A stretch of DNA of 64,000 nucleotides from Osedax frankpressi (lineage: Eukaryota; Annelida; Polychaeta; Sabellida; Siboglinidae), in assembly GCA_964035775.1 (NCBI GenBank), contig OZ038314.1:7108154-7172153 (forward strand), given 5' to 3'. Of the stretch, positions 25,550-37,934 are shown piece by piece; position 1 is the stretch's first letter, and each line of letters starts with the position of its first letter. Position numbers and translations under genes: made by a program. Below the pieces are notes generated by a model, which worked only from the letters and a program-made list of their open reading frames with translations, searched no databases and had not been told where the DNA came from.

Positions 25550-26556
25550 CGAGACTCGCTTCACTTGTTATTATCAATGTAGTACATCATATGTCAATTA
25601 ATATATATTACATGCTGAACGTTAGTGACATAGTATGACAGACGAGTATGTATACTATACTTTATAGTCCTGTTATAGCATTTATATCCAGTTAAATTTT
25701 AAACAATATATAACCGCTTATCTTGTGGAATATTATACAAAAATTGATACCGATACAAGAAACGAAATATATGGACATATTCTATGATATAGGATTGAAA
25801 TATTTTTTAAATGACTTAGATTAATATCATAAAACAATGTCCGAAATTTTAAAATTGAAAAATATTATTTTTCAACTTTACACATTTTTATGTCTGATAT
25901 TTATGTTAAGGTAACAATAATCAAAACAATCTAAATACAAATATATCAACATCAGCCCTCTATTAGCAATACCAAATGAAGCCTATATTATTATTATTAG
26001 CCTAATCATATTATACAATAATAGTATAATATATGTTAAGAATGAATACAATATTATATATATATATATTATTTCATATTATATAGTCCTATGGACTAAA
26101 TACCATTTTAAAAATATTAATTATCTATAAAACTAAGTGAATTATATCATTATATGCGTTCTGCATATCTTTCTTATTATATATTATCAACCTATATAGT
26201 ATCAAATTGCATAATATAATATATAATACAATATTTTTATATTGATATTGTATAATACAAATATAGTGCTTTAGTAATATTTATTAATTACATTTTAGTA
26301 ATAGTTAATATATTATTAATAGTGAAATTATTATATAAACTATTATTAAAAATATATAATATAAAAATGTTATATATATAAATAATGATCATCTATTTAG
26401 AAACCTAAATCAATGAATGTTTTTTATGGAATCTGTAGTAGGATAATTTAATAAATTGATGTATTAATCTGTTATTATATTGAAAAATCAGTGTCGCTAT
26501 TATTGTTTAGTAAATATGTTATGAATAGTATATGACCCAACAAATGAAAAACCCAA
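25550..26556. other. A/T-rich spacer; nothing recognised
   Basis: No coding signal or clear repeat apart from short A/T runs. It separates the 12-bp and 13-bp satellites. Confidence 0.6.
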
Positions 26557-27993
26557 CTTAAGTATCTTAAGTATCTTAAATTAGTATCTTAAATTAGTAT
26601 CTTAAATTAGTATCTTAAATTAGTATCTTAAATTAGTATCTTAAATTAGTATCTTAAATTAGTATCTTAAATTAGCGTCTCAAATTAGTATCTCAAATTA
26701 GTATCTTAAATTAGTATCTTAAATTAGAATCTTAAATTAGTATCTTAAATTAGCGTCTCAAATTAGCGTCTTAAATTAGCGTCTCAAATTAGCGTCTCAA
26801 ATTACCGTTTCAAATTAGCGTCTCAAATTAGCGTCTCACATTAGCGTCTCAAATTAGCGTCTCAAATTAGCGTCTCAAATTAGCGTCTCAAATTAGCGTC
26901 TCAAATTAGCGTCTCAAATTAGCGTCTCAAATTAGCGTCTCAAATTAACGTCTCAAATTAGCGTCTCAAATTAGCGTCTCAAATTAGCGTCTCAAATTAG
27001 CGTCTCAAATTAGCGTCTCAAATTAGCGTCTCAAATTAGCGTCTCAAATTAGCGTCTCAAATTAGCGTCTCAAATTAGCGTCTCAAATTAGCGTCTCAAA
27101 TTAGCTTCTCAAATTAGCGTCTCAAATTAGCGTCTCAAATTAGCGTCTCAAATTAGCGTCTCAAATTAGCGTCTCAAATTAGCGTCTCAAATTAGCGTCT
27201 CAAATTAGCGTCTCAAATTAGCGTCTCAAATTAGCGTCTCAAATTAGCGTCTCAAATTAGCGTCTCAAATTAGCGTCTCAAATTAGCGTCTCAAATTAGC
27301 GTCTCAAATTAGCGTCTCAAATTAGCGTCTCAAATTAGCGTCTCAAATTAGCGTCTCAAATTAGCGTCTCAAATTAGCGTCTCAAATTAGCGTCTCAAAT
27401 TAGCGTCTCAAATTAGTGTCTCAAATTAGTATCTCAAATTAGCGTCTCAAATTAGCGTCTCAAATTAGTATCTCAAATTAGTATCTCAAATTAGTGTCTC
27501 AAATTAGCGTCTCAAATTAGCGTCTCAAATTAGTATATCAAATTAGTATCTCAAATTAGTATCTCAAATTAGTATCTCAAATTAGTATCTTAAATTAGTA
27601 TCTTAAATTAGTATCTCAAATTAGTATCTCAAATTAGTATCTCAAATTAGTATCTCAAATTAGTATCTCAAATTAGTATCTCAAATTAGTATCTCAAATT
27701 AGTATCTCAAATTAGTATCTCAAATTAGTATCTCAAATTAGTATCTCAAATTAGTATCTCAAATTAGTATCTCAAATTAGTATCTCAAATTAGTATCTCA
27801 AATTAGTATCTCAAATTAGTATCTCAAATTAGTATCTCAAATTAGTATCTCAAATTAGTATCTCAAATTAGTATCTCAAATTAGTATCTCAAATTAGTAT
27901 CTCAAATTAGTATCTCAAATTAGTATCTCAAATTAGTATCTCAAATTAGTATCTCAAATTAGTATCTCAAATTAGTATCTTAAATTAGTATTT
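26557..27993. repeat. 13-bp satellite with zoned variants
   Basis: Same 13-bp family as 15,075-18,092, arranged in zones: TTAGTATCTTAAA at about 26,570-26,760, TTAGCGTCTCAAA at about 26,750-27,415, a mixed zone to about 27,540, TTAGTATCTCAAA to about 27,975, then TTAGTATCTTAAA again at the end. The middle zone puts one CpG in nearly every unit within otherwise CpG-poor DNA. Confidence 0.97.
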
Positions 27994-29799
27994 AATTTGT
28001 AAAAGTAATGATACGAATTACGAAATTTTCAAACATATTTTAGAACATAATATAAACATAATAATGTTATTCAATGTTCATATAATTAATAGATAACCCT
28101 ATCTGTTTAAACATTTCATACATATTGCTATATATTTCTTTATGATTTTATAGTATTTGTTATAATTACAATAATGTTGAATACCCATCTTCGGATGCAG
28201 AAGAATCAACACAGAGAAAAAGTGATTACTCGAAGTTGTTAGAAATTAAATAATGTTATTCATTTAATTTGTAAAATAAATAGAAAAATTAGAAAAATAA
28301 GTAATTTAAAAACATAATATAAAAATAATAATGTCAAATAATGTTACTATGATAAAGAGATGTAAATATTTGCTGGCTATCAACTTTCTATTCTTACAAA
28401 TTATCTCATATAAAGAAAGGCAGGTTATTCTGATTATTGAATTTGTAAACCAATATATTCTTATTTAAATATATATATTGAATTTATTATTATGTAAAAA
28501 TTAATAATATGAATTTACTTTTAATTTGCATTTATTTTAGATTTATAGTTTTATTATATTTTGAAAAATTTATAAAATATATCATGCAATATTATTACGA
28601 AAATACATGATATTATAATATGTATATTTTTCAAATTTCTTTAACAGGAGGTTTACTAATAGATATAAAATGTCTCATATGACTTTTTTAATTGTATTTA
28701 ATAGCTAATAACTTGACCTAATATGGCTAATAACTTAAAATAATATATATTAAATATTCTATATTATAAAATATACAATTTATATAACTAAAGTCTAAGG
28801 TTTTTTGTCAAATTAATATCAAGTTTTCAAAAATTGTTTAATATTGGTATTTTAGATTTGGTATTCAATTTTAATAAATTAATTTAATTTACAATGAATA
28901 ACTATCACAATTTCAGAAAAAATGTGTACACATTTTGATCAAATTTTAGATACATATAAAATAAAAAATCTTAAAAATTAATTATCTGTACATCAAATAG
29001 GAAAAAATGATATGTTACTAATAAATTCACTTTATTTATGTAAGTATATTCATTATCCAGGTATGAGTAGTATTAAACGTAAACAACCTAAACATCACTA
29101 TTATTGTTTTGTTTTTTTTTGTCCAATTTCTCAATTTGTCACATTTCTATATGATATATAAAAAAAATGATATTTGGTTTGTAATTATAATAAACTGATT
29201 TGACATAACAATTATAACAATTATTATCGTTTTAAACAAAGTGTGTCTTTTTCGATCACATTCATTAAAAAAATAATTGATATACCTAGATTCTAAATTA
29301 TTACTTTTATATTATTCCGATATTAATATTTTATAATTGTGTAAACCACCTTAGTGCAAAATATATATTTATCAATGTGCTATCAATATATCAGAATACC
29401 AGGGCCTGGGCCCAGGCCCCGGTAACCTTTACTGGGAAAAGAAGCCCCGGGTTTCAACCATTTTATATAATAAAATAATTAAAGTCTTATAAATTAAAAA
29501 GTTACACATTTAAATACCAAAATTAATATAATATATGTTTTATTAGTATAATATTAGTTTATATTAGTATAATATATTTCTCGATTTTAAAAGAATTACT
29601 CTAAAATATTGTTATTATTAATATAGATTAATCACTACGTATTAAAAATTAAACATTGATTTAGTTCCCTCAAGTAACTAATATCATTTTCGTCATATTT
29701 GCGGGGTAAGCCTATAGATATTGTGCTTGAACAATTCATAATGAAGTGAAATCTACTACGAATGAAATATAATTAGAATATATATATAAATATGTATAA

Positions 29800-29858
<59 letters not shown>

Positions 29859-31010
29859 AAATATACGTGTATATATATTATTAAATACATATTATATATA
29901 ATGTTTTGATAATAAATAGATAATTATTTAGTTATTGACTCAGAATACATCAACATAATAATGTGTATCAATATTTACAATAGAATATGAAAGAATATAT
30001 TGTAATAAAAGAAACTGCGGGGGAATTCAATTATCGTTCAATAGAAAATATATTTACATTTGACATTTAGGAACAAATGTTCAAAATTGCTAAAACATAT
30101 ATGCAACACGTCTAAATATATTTTTAAAAGTTTTAATTAATATTCATTGGAACATTTTGATACATATGTACCAACATGTTCCAATATGCTGGTTTGGTAT
30201 GCATTGGAACACATATTCTAATACATTCCATATTCCAATATGTACTAATACTTTATAGAGATTGGAAAGTTTTGGTACAAATATTCTAAAATGTTCCAAT
30301 ATGTTACTGAAATAAAATGTTTTCAATTTATTGTTACTACTAATGTACTAATATTTACCAATATGTTCCAATATGTTTAAATGAATACCAAATTGTACCA
30401 AAATATTCTATTTGGTGTTTACTGGGTATAAATATTTATTTTCTATTAATCACATCATAGCTGTAATTTACATACCAATGTTGCTACGAGTGCAACGAGA
30501 GTGTATTTACCTATGTTAAACTATGTATACTGTGTTAAACATATTATGTGTTCAAGTTTAAATACTAGTTATTTACTAGTTTAAAATGTAATTTATAAAT
30601 TAAGAAAATAAAACACGATATCATTTATTTTTATTATAATATAACATATATATAATATATTATATATTCCTTTTAGTAATCAATATCTAAAAATAATCTA
30701 TTTATCTGATCAATTACGAAAACTTCCAATGTCGACATTATTATAATATTCATATATTGAGTTATGCTATTTAATATATGTATATATTTTATACTATATA
30801 GTTATTAAGAATGCTTACTAATTCAAATAAAATAAAATAAATATATGTAAAGATTTGTATTATACATTCATTTAATAGAAATACTTTTAAATTATAAATA
30901 TATATTATAAATGACAATATTTGCATATATTGTTCTGCCATTATATGATCAGTTTTCAAATCAAAATGTAATTTTAACATTTAATTTTTTTTAATAACTA
31001 TATAACATGA

Positions 31011-31068
<58 letters not shown>

Positions 31069-31137
31069 AAGGATCGTTTTAATATAAAAAATGGCTTGAC
31101 TTTATTATAATTATTATTATCTATGTTTGCTAGAGAG
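27994..31137. other. A/T-rich region without a recognised gene
   Basis: Mostly unstructured A/T-rich DNA. Items seen: a possible orphan exon at 28,201-28,253, an 18-bp GC-rich palindrome at 29,402-29,419, a TA run at 29,817-29,856, a degenerate array of TTCCAATATG-type words at 30,145-30,405, and a long TA run at 31,016-31,062. Open frames of 60-63 codons here have no coding character. Confidence 0.6.
28201..28253 (+). other. Possible orphan terminal exon or exon fragment
   Basis: After the acceptor-like CTTCGGATGCAG an open segment reads ESTQRKSDYSKLLEIK and ends at TAA 28,251-28,253. The residue composition looks coding compared with its surroundings, and it begins with two bases of a codon, as the other genes' exons do. 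The frame is also open a little upstream (NNVEYPSSDAE). No partner exon was found between the satellites on either side, so it may be a remnant. Confidence 0.25.
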
Positions 31138-31269
31138 TAGATGCTGGTGAAAAAGAAATATATGCAATAGATGCAAAATGGTCTACTGTCGGTGAAGGAA
31201 GTTTCGGAGACTGGATTTCATGTACAAAACCCTGTACTGGAGGTATGATGTATAGGTATCAACACATAG
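31138..31269 (+). pseudogene. Orphan TSP1 first-half exon (frame open)
   Basis: The 132-nt segment after AGAG and before ATAG|gttaat encodes VDAGEKEIYAIDAKWS followed by GEGSFGDWISCTKPCTGG, the W-x-x-C-x-x-x-C-x-x-G core of a TSP1 domain. It is phase 1-1, uninterrupted, and 815 bp upstream of the signal exon of the intact gene. No signal exon or second-half TSP1 exon belonging to it was found. It is the intact-frame relative of 19,238-19,368. It is either a relic of a lost 5' copy or a rarely used upstream exon. Confidence 0.6.
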
Positions 31270-31369
31270 GTTAATATTACTTATTTGCTGTATATGGTAG
31301 GTAAGTAAGTAGGTAATTAAAGTAGTAAGTATTGATTGCGCAGACTATGTAGGTAGTGTTATCGGTGTA

Positions 31370-31495
31370 GGCGGCGTAGGTGGTGTAAGTACTGTAGGTG
31401 GTGTAGACAGTGTAGGCAGTGTAGGTGGTGTAGACAGTGTAGGCAGTGTAGTAGATGTATGAGGTGTAAGTTGTGTAGGAGGTGTAGACAATATT
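31370..31495. repeat. Degenerate 9-bp repeat (GTGTAGGCA / GTGTAGACA)
   Basis: Irregular series of 9-bp words such as GTGTAGGTGGTGTAGACA following the TSP1 exon. The same words occur after the homologous exon at 19,440-19,560 and, more decayed, at 32,590-32,660. Confidence 0.75.
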
Positions 31496-32083
31496 TAAAT
31501 TTGCATACAATGACTTAATAATAATTGTCTAAAATCGTGAATAAGTGAAATAAATTAATTATTTAATATCTATTTGATTTATTGATTTAAAAAATGTTAT
31601 AAATATCAGGAAATCAATAATCAGACTTAATAATAATTGCCTAAAATCGTGAATAAGTGAAATAAATAAATTATTTAATATCTATTTGATTTATTGATTT
31701 AAAAAATGTTATAAATACCATGAAATCAATAATCAGACTTAATAATTGCCTAAAATCGTAAATTAGTGAAATAAGTTTAAAGAATGCCATAAAAATAAAG
31801 AAGTAATTAAAAATGTTAAATGAATATATAAAGAATTACTTAGTCATATTTAATGACAGCTATATATATTATATAGTGATTCATTAAAATGAAACTGCTC
31901 AGAAGTGTATGTTAAAAAATAATCGTAAATTTATTCAGTGGTCGAGAATAGTCTACTGTCTTGGAATGCCGAATTGATGTGGATCTAAGTGATTTATTAA
32001 GTATATGGGTGGCATAACTAATTTTATGATTATTTAGACTATTTAAGACAAAGTCTTGGGTGAGTTTCTTCATACGATAAATA

Positions 32084-32163
32084 ATGAATCTTCTAACAAT
32101 TCTTACATTATTGGCGTGCCTCGCAGCCCTTGATTTTACTGGTTTACTTATAAATTGATTCAC

Positions 32164-32208
<45 letters not shown>

Positions 32209-35200
32209 TTCGTAATTCTAGTAAAATGAAATAATAAAAATATTTAAACTGTCAAAATTGTTTTTTTTAAATATATTATTTTTTATAATTCTATTTCTAT
32301 TATATAAGATGATTATGAATATACTTTTCATATTATATATATATTTGTAAATATTTCATTAATATAAAATATGGCTTGACAATATTATAACCCATGGCTT
32401 ATAGATGGTAGACGCTGGTGGAGGAGAAGGAGACGAAGTGGATGCAATAAAGTGCACTGCCAGTGGGGAAGCTTCGGAGCCTGGAGTAGCTGTAGTAAGC
32501 CATGTAACGGAGGCGTGATGTATAGATATCGTAGCATAGGTTAGTAATACTTGTCCGCAGTACATGTTAGGTAAGTGAGTAAGCAAAGTAAGTAGTAGGT
32601 ATTGAGTACGTGTACTGTATATATAGTGCATGAGTAATTCTAGGCGTTGTAGGCAGTGTAGAAGGTATTGATAAATAGGTATATTGAATACGAAAGTAGG
32701 CTATTTATATGTATAGATTATTAATGCTTCCATTGACACCTGACAATTAATATTTAAATATCACCTTTAGATTTCACCTTTACACTTATCTTTAAAAAGT
32801 TCACCTTAACAGTTCACCATTATACTTTAACATTACACTTTACCCCATAAATGATAATTGTAATGGAAAACTGGCAATTTACATCTTTATTCATTCTTCC
32901 CGCTAAACTCTTAATTACATAATTAACAATGCTAATTAATTCGAACACATAAAGTGAGATCGCCTTCGTGCGGTGGCAATGCTTGCACCGGAAGCACAAG
33001 AGAAAGTCGAGGTTGTAATGCGCATTCGTGTTGCGTACGTCGGAACTGCGTTTGGAACAGATTTGGAGTATGGACATCTTGCTCCGCCCAATGCGGCAAC
33101 GGCGGAACTCAAACTCGTCATAGAACTATAGGTCAGTGTAGGCCGTAAAGACAATATAGGTCAGTGTAGGCCGTAAAGACAATATAGGTCAGTGTAGGCC
33201 GTAAAGACAATATAGGTCAGTGTAGGCCGTAAAGACAATATAGGTCAGTGTAGGCCGTAAAGACAATATAGGTCAGTGTAGGCCGTAAAGACAATATAGG
33301 TTAGTGTAGGCCGTAAAGACAATATAGGTCAGTGTAGGCCGTAAAGGTAATATATGTCAGTGTAGGCCGTAAAGACAATATAGGTCAGTGTAGGCCGTAA
33401 AGACAATATAGGTTAGTGTAGGCCGTAAAGACAATATAGGTCAGTGTAGGCCGTAAAGGTAATATAGGTCAGTGTAGGCCGTAAAGACAATATAGGTCAG
33501 TGTAGGCCGTAAAGACAATATAGGTCAGTGTAGGCCGTAAAGACAATATAGGTCAGTGTAGGCCGTAAAGACAATATAGGTCAGTATAGGCCGTAAAGAC
33601 AATATAGGTCAGTGTAGGCCGTAAAGACAATATAGGTCAGTGTAGGCCGTAAAGACAATATAGGTCAGTGTAGTGTACCTTTTGTACTTATTACACATCA
33701 ATAGCTAAAGGTCGGAAACTAGTGGTCAAAGAAATATATTTAAATAAAATACATAATATATTAAATAAATATAATTCATATCATTGAAATCACCAAACTT
33801 GATGTCTTTATAAAAGTAATCACTAAATACATATTACACGAACACAGCATCATCTGCAAAATGCGGAGGTGTTTGCCATGGTCCCAGCAGGCAGACTAGG
33901 GGATGCAATCGTGGATGTAGTAACGGTGGAACTCCGAGGAGCAAATCAGCATGCTCTTGTCCGGCTACACACAGGGGAGTCTGTTGTAGAGGTCAGTGTG
34001 ACCCTCAGGCGTCAATAGTCTCTTCCGAATGTAGACTCGTTATTGTATATGTCGGCATATGTAGTTTCACAATATTTTAAAACCTCTAAATCACTAACAA
34101 GGAGTTAATGGTGATATAGTTTACAGTTATAATATGTAGATTTAACTTCATTAACTTAAGGTTGGTTGCACTCGGTTTGTAGGTTGATATGTAGGTAAGT
34201 TAGTAAAAAAGTAGTTATTGTTAATTAATGCTACATATCTCATAAGTTCAATGTAAGTTATCAGATATAATTTCCTTAATAAATTAACTATATTAATTCC
34301 ATATATATTCATACTTATAATAGCTACGTTTATCTAATAATATTTATCTACAAATGTATCTAATAATATTCGATATAACATTAACCATAGAATACACCTC
34401 GATGCTCGATTGCTAAATCTTGTAGTATGTGGTTGAAATTAATAAACTATCTACTGACAATATTGTATTGAATAAAAGTGTTGTAAAATACAAATTCACA
34501 GCAATATCTATGTCCTAACAGAACGTAATTACTGTACGCCGAACCCTTGTCGACATGGTTCCTGTCGTGAAATTAAAAATAATTTCAAGTGCAGCTGTCA
34601 ATCCGGATATAAAGGAATTAGCTGCCTCAATGGTTTATACTATTAAGTATGTTACACGGCTATATCCAATATTAATATTGAGTAAAGTCTACTATTAAAA
34701 TAGATGATTATGATTATCAATTATTATAATATAAATTGTTAGTCTAATATAGACCGTATTTTAAGTAGAGTACTGAAAATAATCATATTTGAATAACATA
34801 TAAGTCAATTGGCAGTTATATAATACATTACAGTAATTTATATCTCTATTATAATATACTATATGTACTTAACTATTATTCTAAATTATAAACTAATATA
34901 TATTATAGTAAGGTATGCAATTAAATATTATATAGTGGAATATTATTTAAAATAATATTATAGAATATTATGATATATTATATAATATTATATGTAAATT
35001 CAGACGTGAATGAGTGCAAAGTAAACCCGTGTAAAAATGGAGCAACTTGTAAGAATATGGTAGGAAGCTATAGTTGTAAATGTAAATCTGGATTTAATGG
35101 AAAGCACTGTGCATCAGGTTAGATAACTATTGTTATATTGTCTACTTTATACGTTTTAATTAATGGAACATATATTATACGGTTATTTTATTATAAGAAT

Positions 35201-36326
35201 ATATAATTTCTAATAAGCTTCTAAGTAAATTTTGTTAACATATAATTTAGAAAACATATTAATTTAAGTAATGATACAAAATAAAAAATATGTAATATTT
35301 TACAATATATTTTCAATAATTTAAAAAATAAATCGAATTCATAATTTTACAATATTTCAAAAGTTCAATATTCGTATTATAATATGGAATCATATTATAT
35401 CAATTACATATTTAAATTATAATTACATTTGGTTTAATAATACCAATATTATCTTACAGTATAGTATATATTAGTAGGAAATACTATTATTCATTTCATA
35501 CTTTAATTACTTATTAACTATAGTTAACACGTTATCATTAAATAATTACAACACACATTAATAGATATTAATGAATGTCTAACTACGAACCCATGTAAAA
35601 ATGGAGCCACTTGTATAAATAATAATGGAGGTTTCAGTTGCAAATGTGCAGCTGGTTTCAAAGGATCATTTTGTGAAATAGGTATTATATAATATTAATT
35701 ATTTTTATTTCTTGTAACTAAATAATTTATAAATGTCTTATCTTAAGTTAACTATTTAGTGTAATGTGCAATGAGAATATTCTCATAGTGACTGTATTAA
35801 TATTTGAAATTTATAATACAAATATATGTATTATTCACATAATGTAGCATATTATATATTCGTTTTAAATATATTAAAATTTTTTTTTATCAAAAATGTA
35901 ATTTTTTTAGAACTAGATAATATTATTATAATTGTGAAGTTTCCTCATTCAAAGAATATTTTTTAATTGATTCAAAATAACGATGTGTTAGAGAATTTAG
36001 TAAACTTGTTGGTTAAAATATAACATCGCAGATATATTTAATAAATGTGTATAAAGATCTTTAATTATAATTGTTTTAGAAATCTCCTATTTTGGAATAT
36101 TTAATTTAACGTAATTTTGTTAATTATAGAGAATAAAATAAATTCAATCCATTAATTGTTATGCAAAAATTGTTGATAAAAAAAATTACATTGGAAATTG
36201 TTTTAAAATTTAATTCTCCATATATTTACCTGATTATTTAATAATACATTTACCATTTGAATAATAAAAATTAATATTAAAATAATTTACTAACCATCAT
36301 TATATATAATTAAAACTCATACCTAT

Positions 36327-36366
<40 letters not shown>

Positions 36367-37898
36367 TATATAAATATAAATATTATATTTATAAGCTAAG
36401 TAATACATATTAATCTTGGTTAATGAATCAAATAGATAATCAGGTTATATTAACTATTATAGTTGTTCATGTTGAGTACAAATATGGACTTGTTTAAAAT
36501 TCGGCTCGGAAAATAAGCATATTTTAATAAATAAGTAAATTGTTTAATATATTTTGCGCTAAATATATTATGCTATATATATTATAATATAATATATTTT
36601 CTCGTCTAGTATTCTATTTAGTAAACTAGTATATAATATATGTTTCTTCAGACGTGAATGAGTGCAATTTAAGCCCGTGTAAAAATGGAGCAACTTGTAA
36701 GAATACGGTAGGAAGCTATAGTTGTAAATGTAAATCTGGATTTAATGGAAAGAACTGTGAATCAGGTTAGATAACTATAGTTATATTGTTAACTTTATAC
36801 ATTTTAATTAATGGAACATATATTATATGATTATTTTATATTAAGAATATATAAGTTCTAGTAATCAATAATAGATCTTTTAGATATAAAAAAATAAATC
36901 TAATTAATAATTTTTACAATATTTCAAGAGTTCAATATTCGTATTATAATATGGAATTATATCATATCAATTAAATATTTAAATTATAATTGCATTTGGT
37001 TTAGTAATAATACAAATATTATCTTACAGTATAATGTATATTAGTAGGAAATACCATATATTTATTTCATATTTAATTACTTATTAACTATAGTTAATAT
37101 GTGATCATTAAATAATTACAACACACATTAATAGATATTAATGAATGCCTAAATTCGAACCCATGTAAAAATGGAGCCACTTGTATAAATAATAATGGAG
37201 GTTTCAGTTGCAAATGTGCAGCTGGTTTCAAAGGATCATTTTGTGAAATAGGTATTATATAATATTAATTATTTTTATTTCTTGTAACTAAATAATTTAT
37301 AAATGTCTTATCTTAAGTTAACTATTTAGTGTAATGTGCAATGAGAATATTCTCATAGTGACTGTATTAATATTTGAAATTTATAATACAAATATATGTA
37401 TTATTCACATAATGTAGCATATTATATATTCGTTTTAAATATATTAAAATTTTTTTTTATCAAAAATGTAATTTTTTTAGAACTAGATAATATTATTATA
37501 ATTGTGAAGTTTCCTCATTCAAAGAATATTTTTTAATTGATTCAAAATAACGATGTGTTAGAGAATTTAGTAAACTTATTGGTTAAAATATAACATCGCA
37601 GATATATTTAATAAATGTGTATAAAGATCTTTAATTATAATTGTTTTAGAAATCTCCTATTTTGGAATATTTAATTTAACGTAATTTTGTTAATTATAGA
37701 GAATAAAATAAATTCAATCCATTAATTGTTATGCAAAAATGTATTTGATAAAAAAAATTACATTGGAAATTGTTTTAAAATTTAATTCTCCATATATTTA
37801 CCTGATTATTTAATAATACATTTACCATTTGAATAATAAAAATTAATATTAAAATAATTTACTAACCATCATTATATATAATTAAAACTCATACCTAT

Positions 37899-37934
<36 letters not shown>

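Noticed and set aside
22598-25577. Long minus-strand open frames of up to 653 codons (VWVY, FGFM, CLGL)
   Set aside because: They are translations of the 12-bp satellite, with frame changes where unit length slips. All three minus frames are open, with no codon bias or gene-like start.
33131-33675. CRISPR-like array of regular 28-bp repeats
   Set aside because: The units are head to tail without unique spacers, in a eukaryotic intron. It is a minisatellite.
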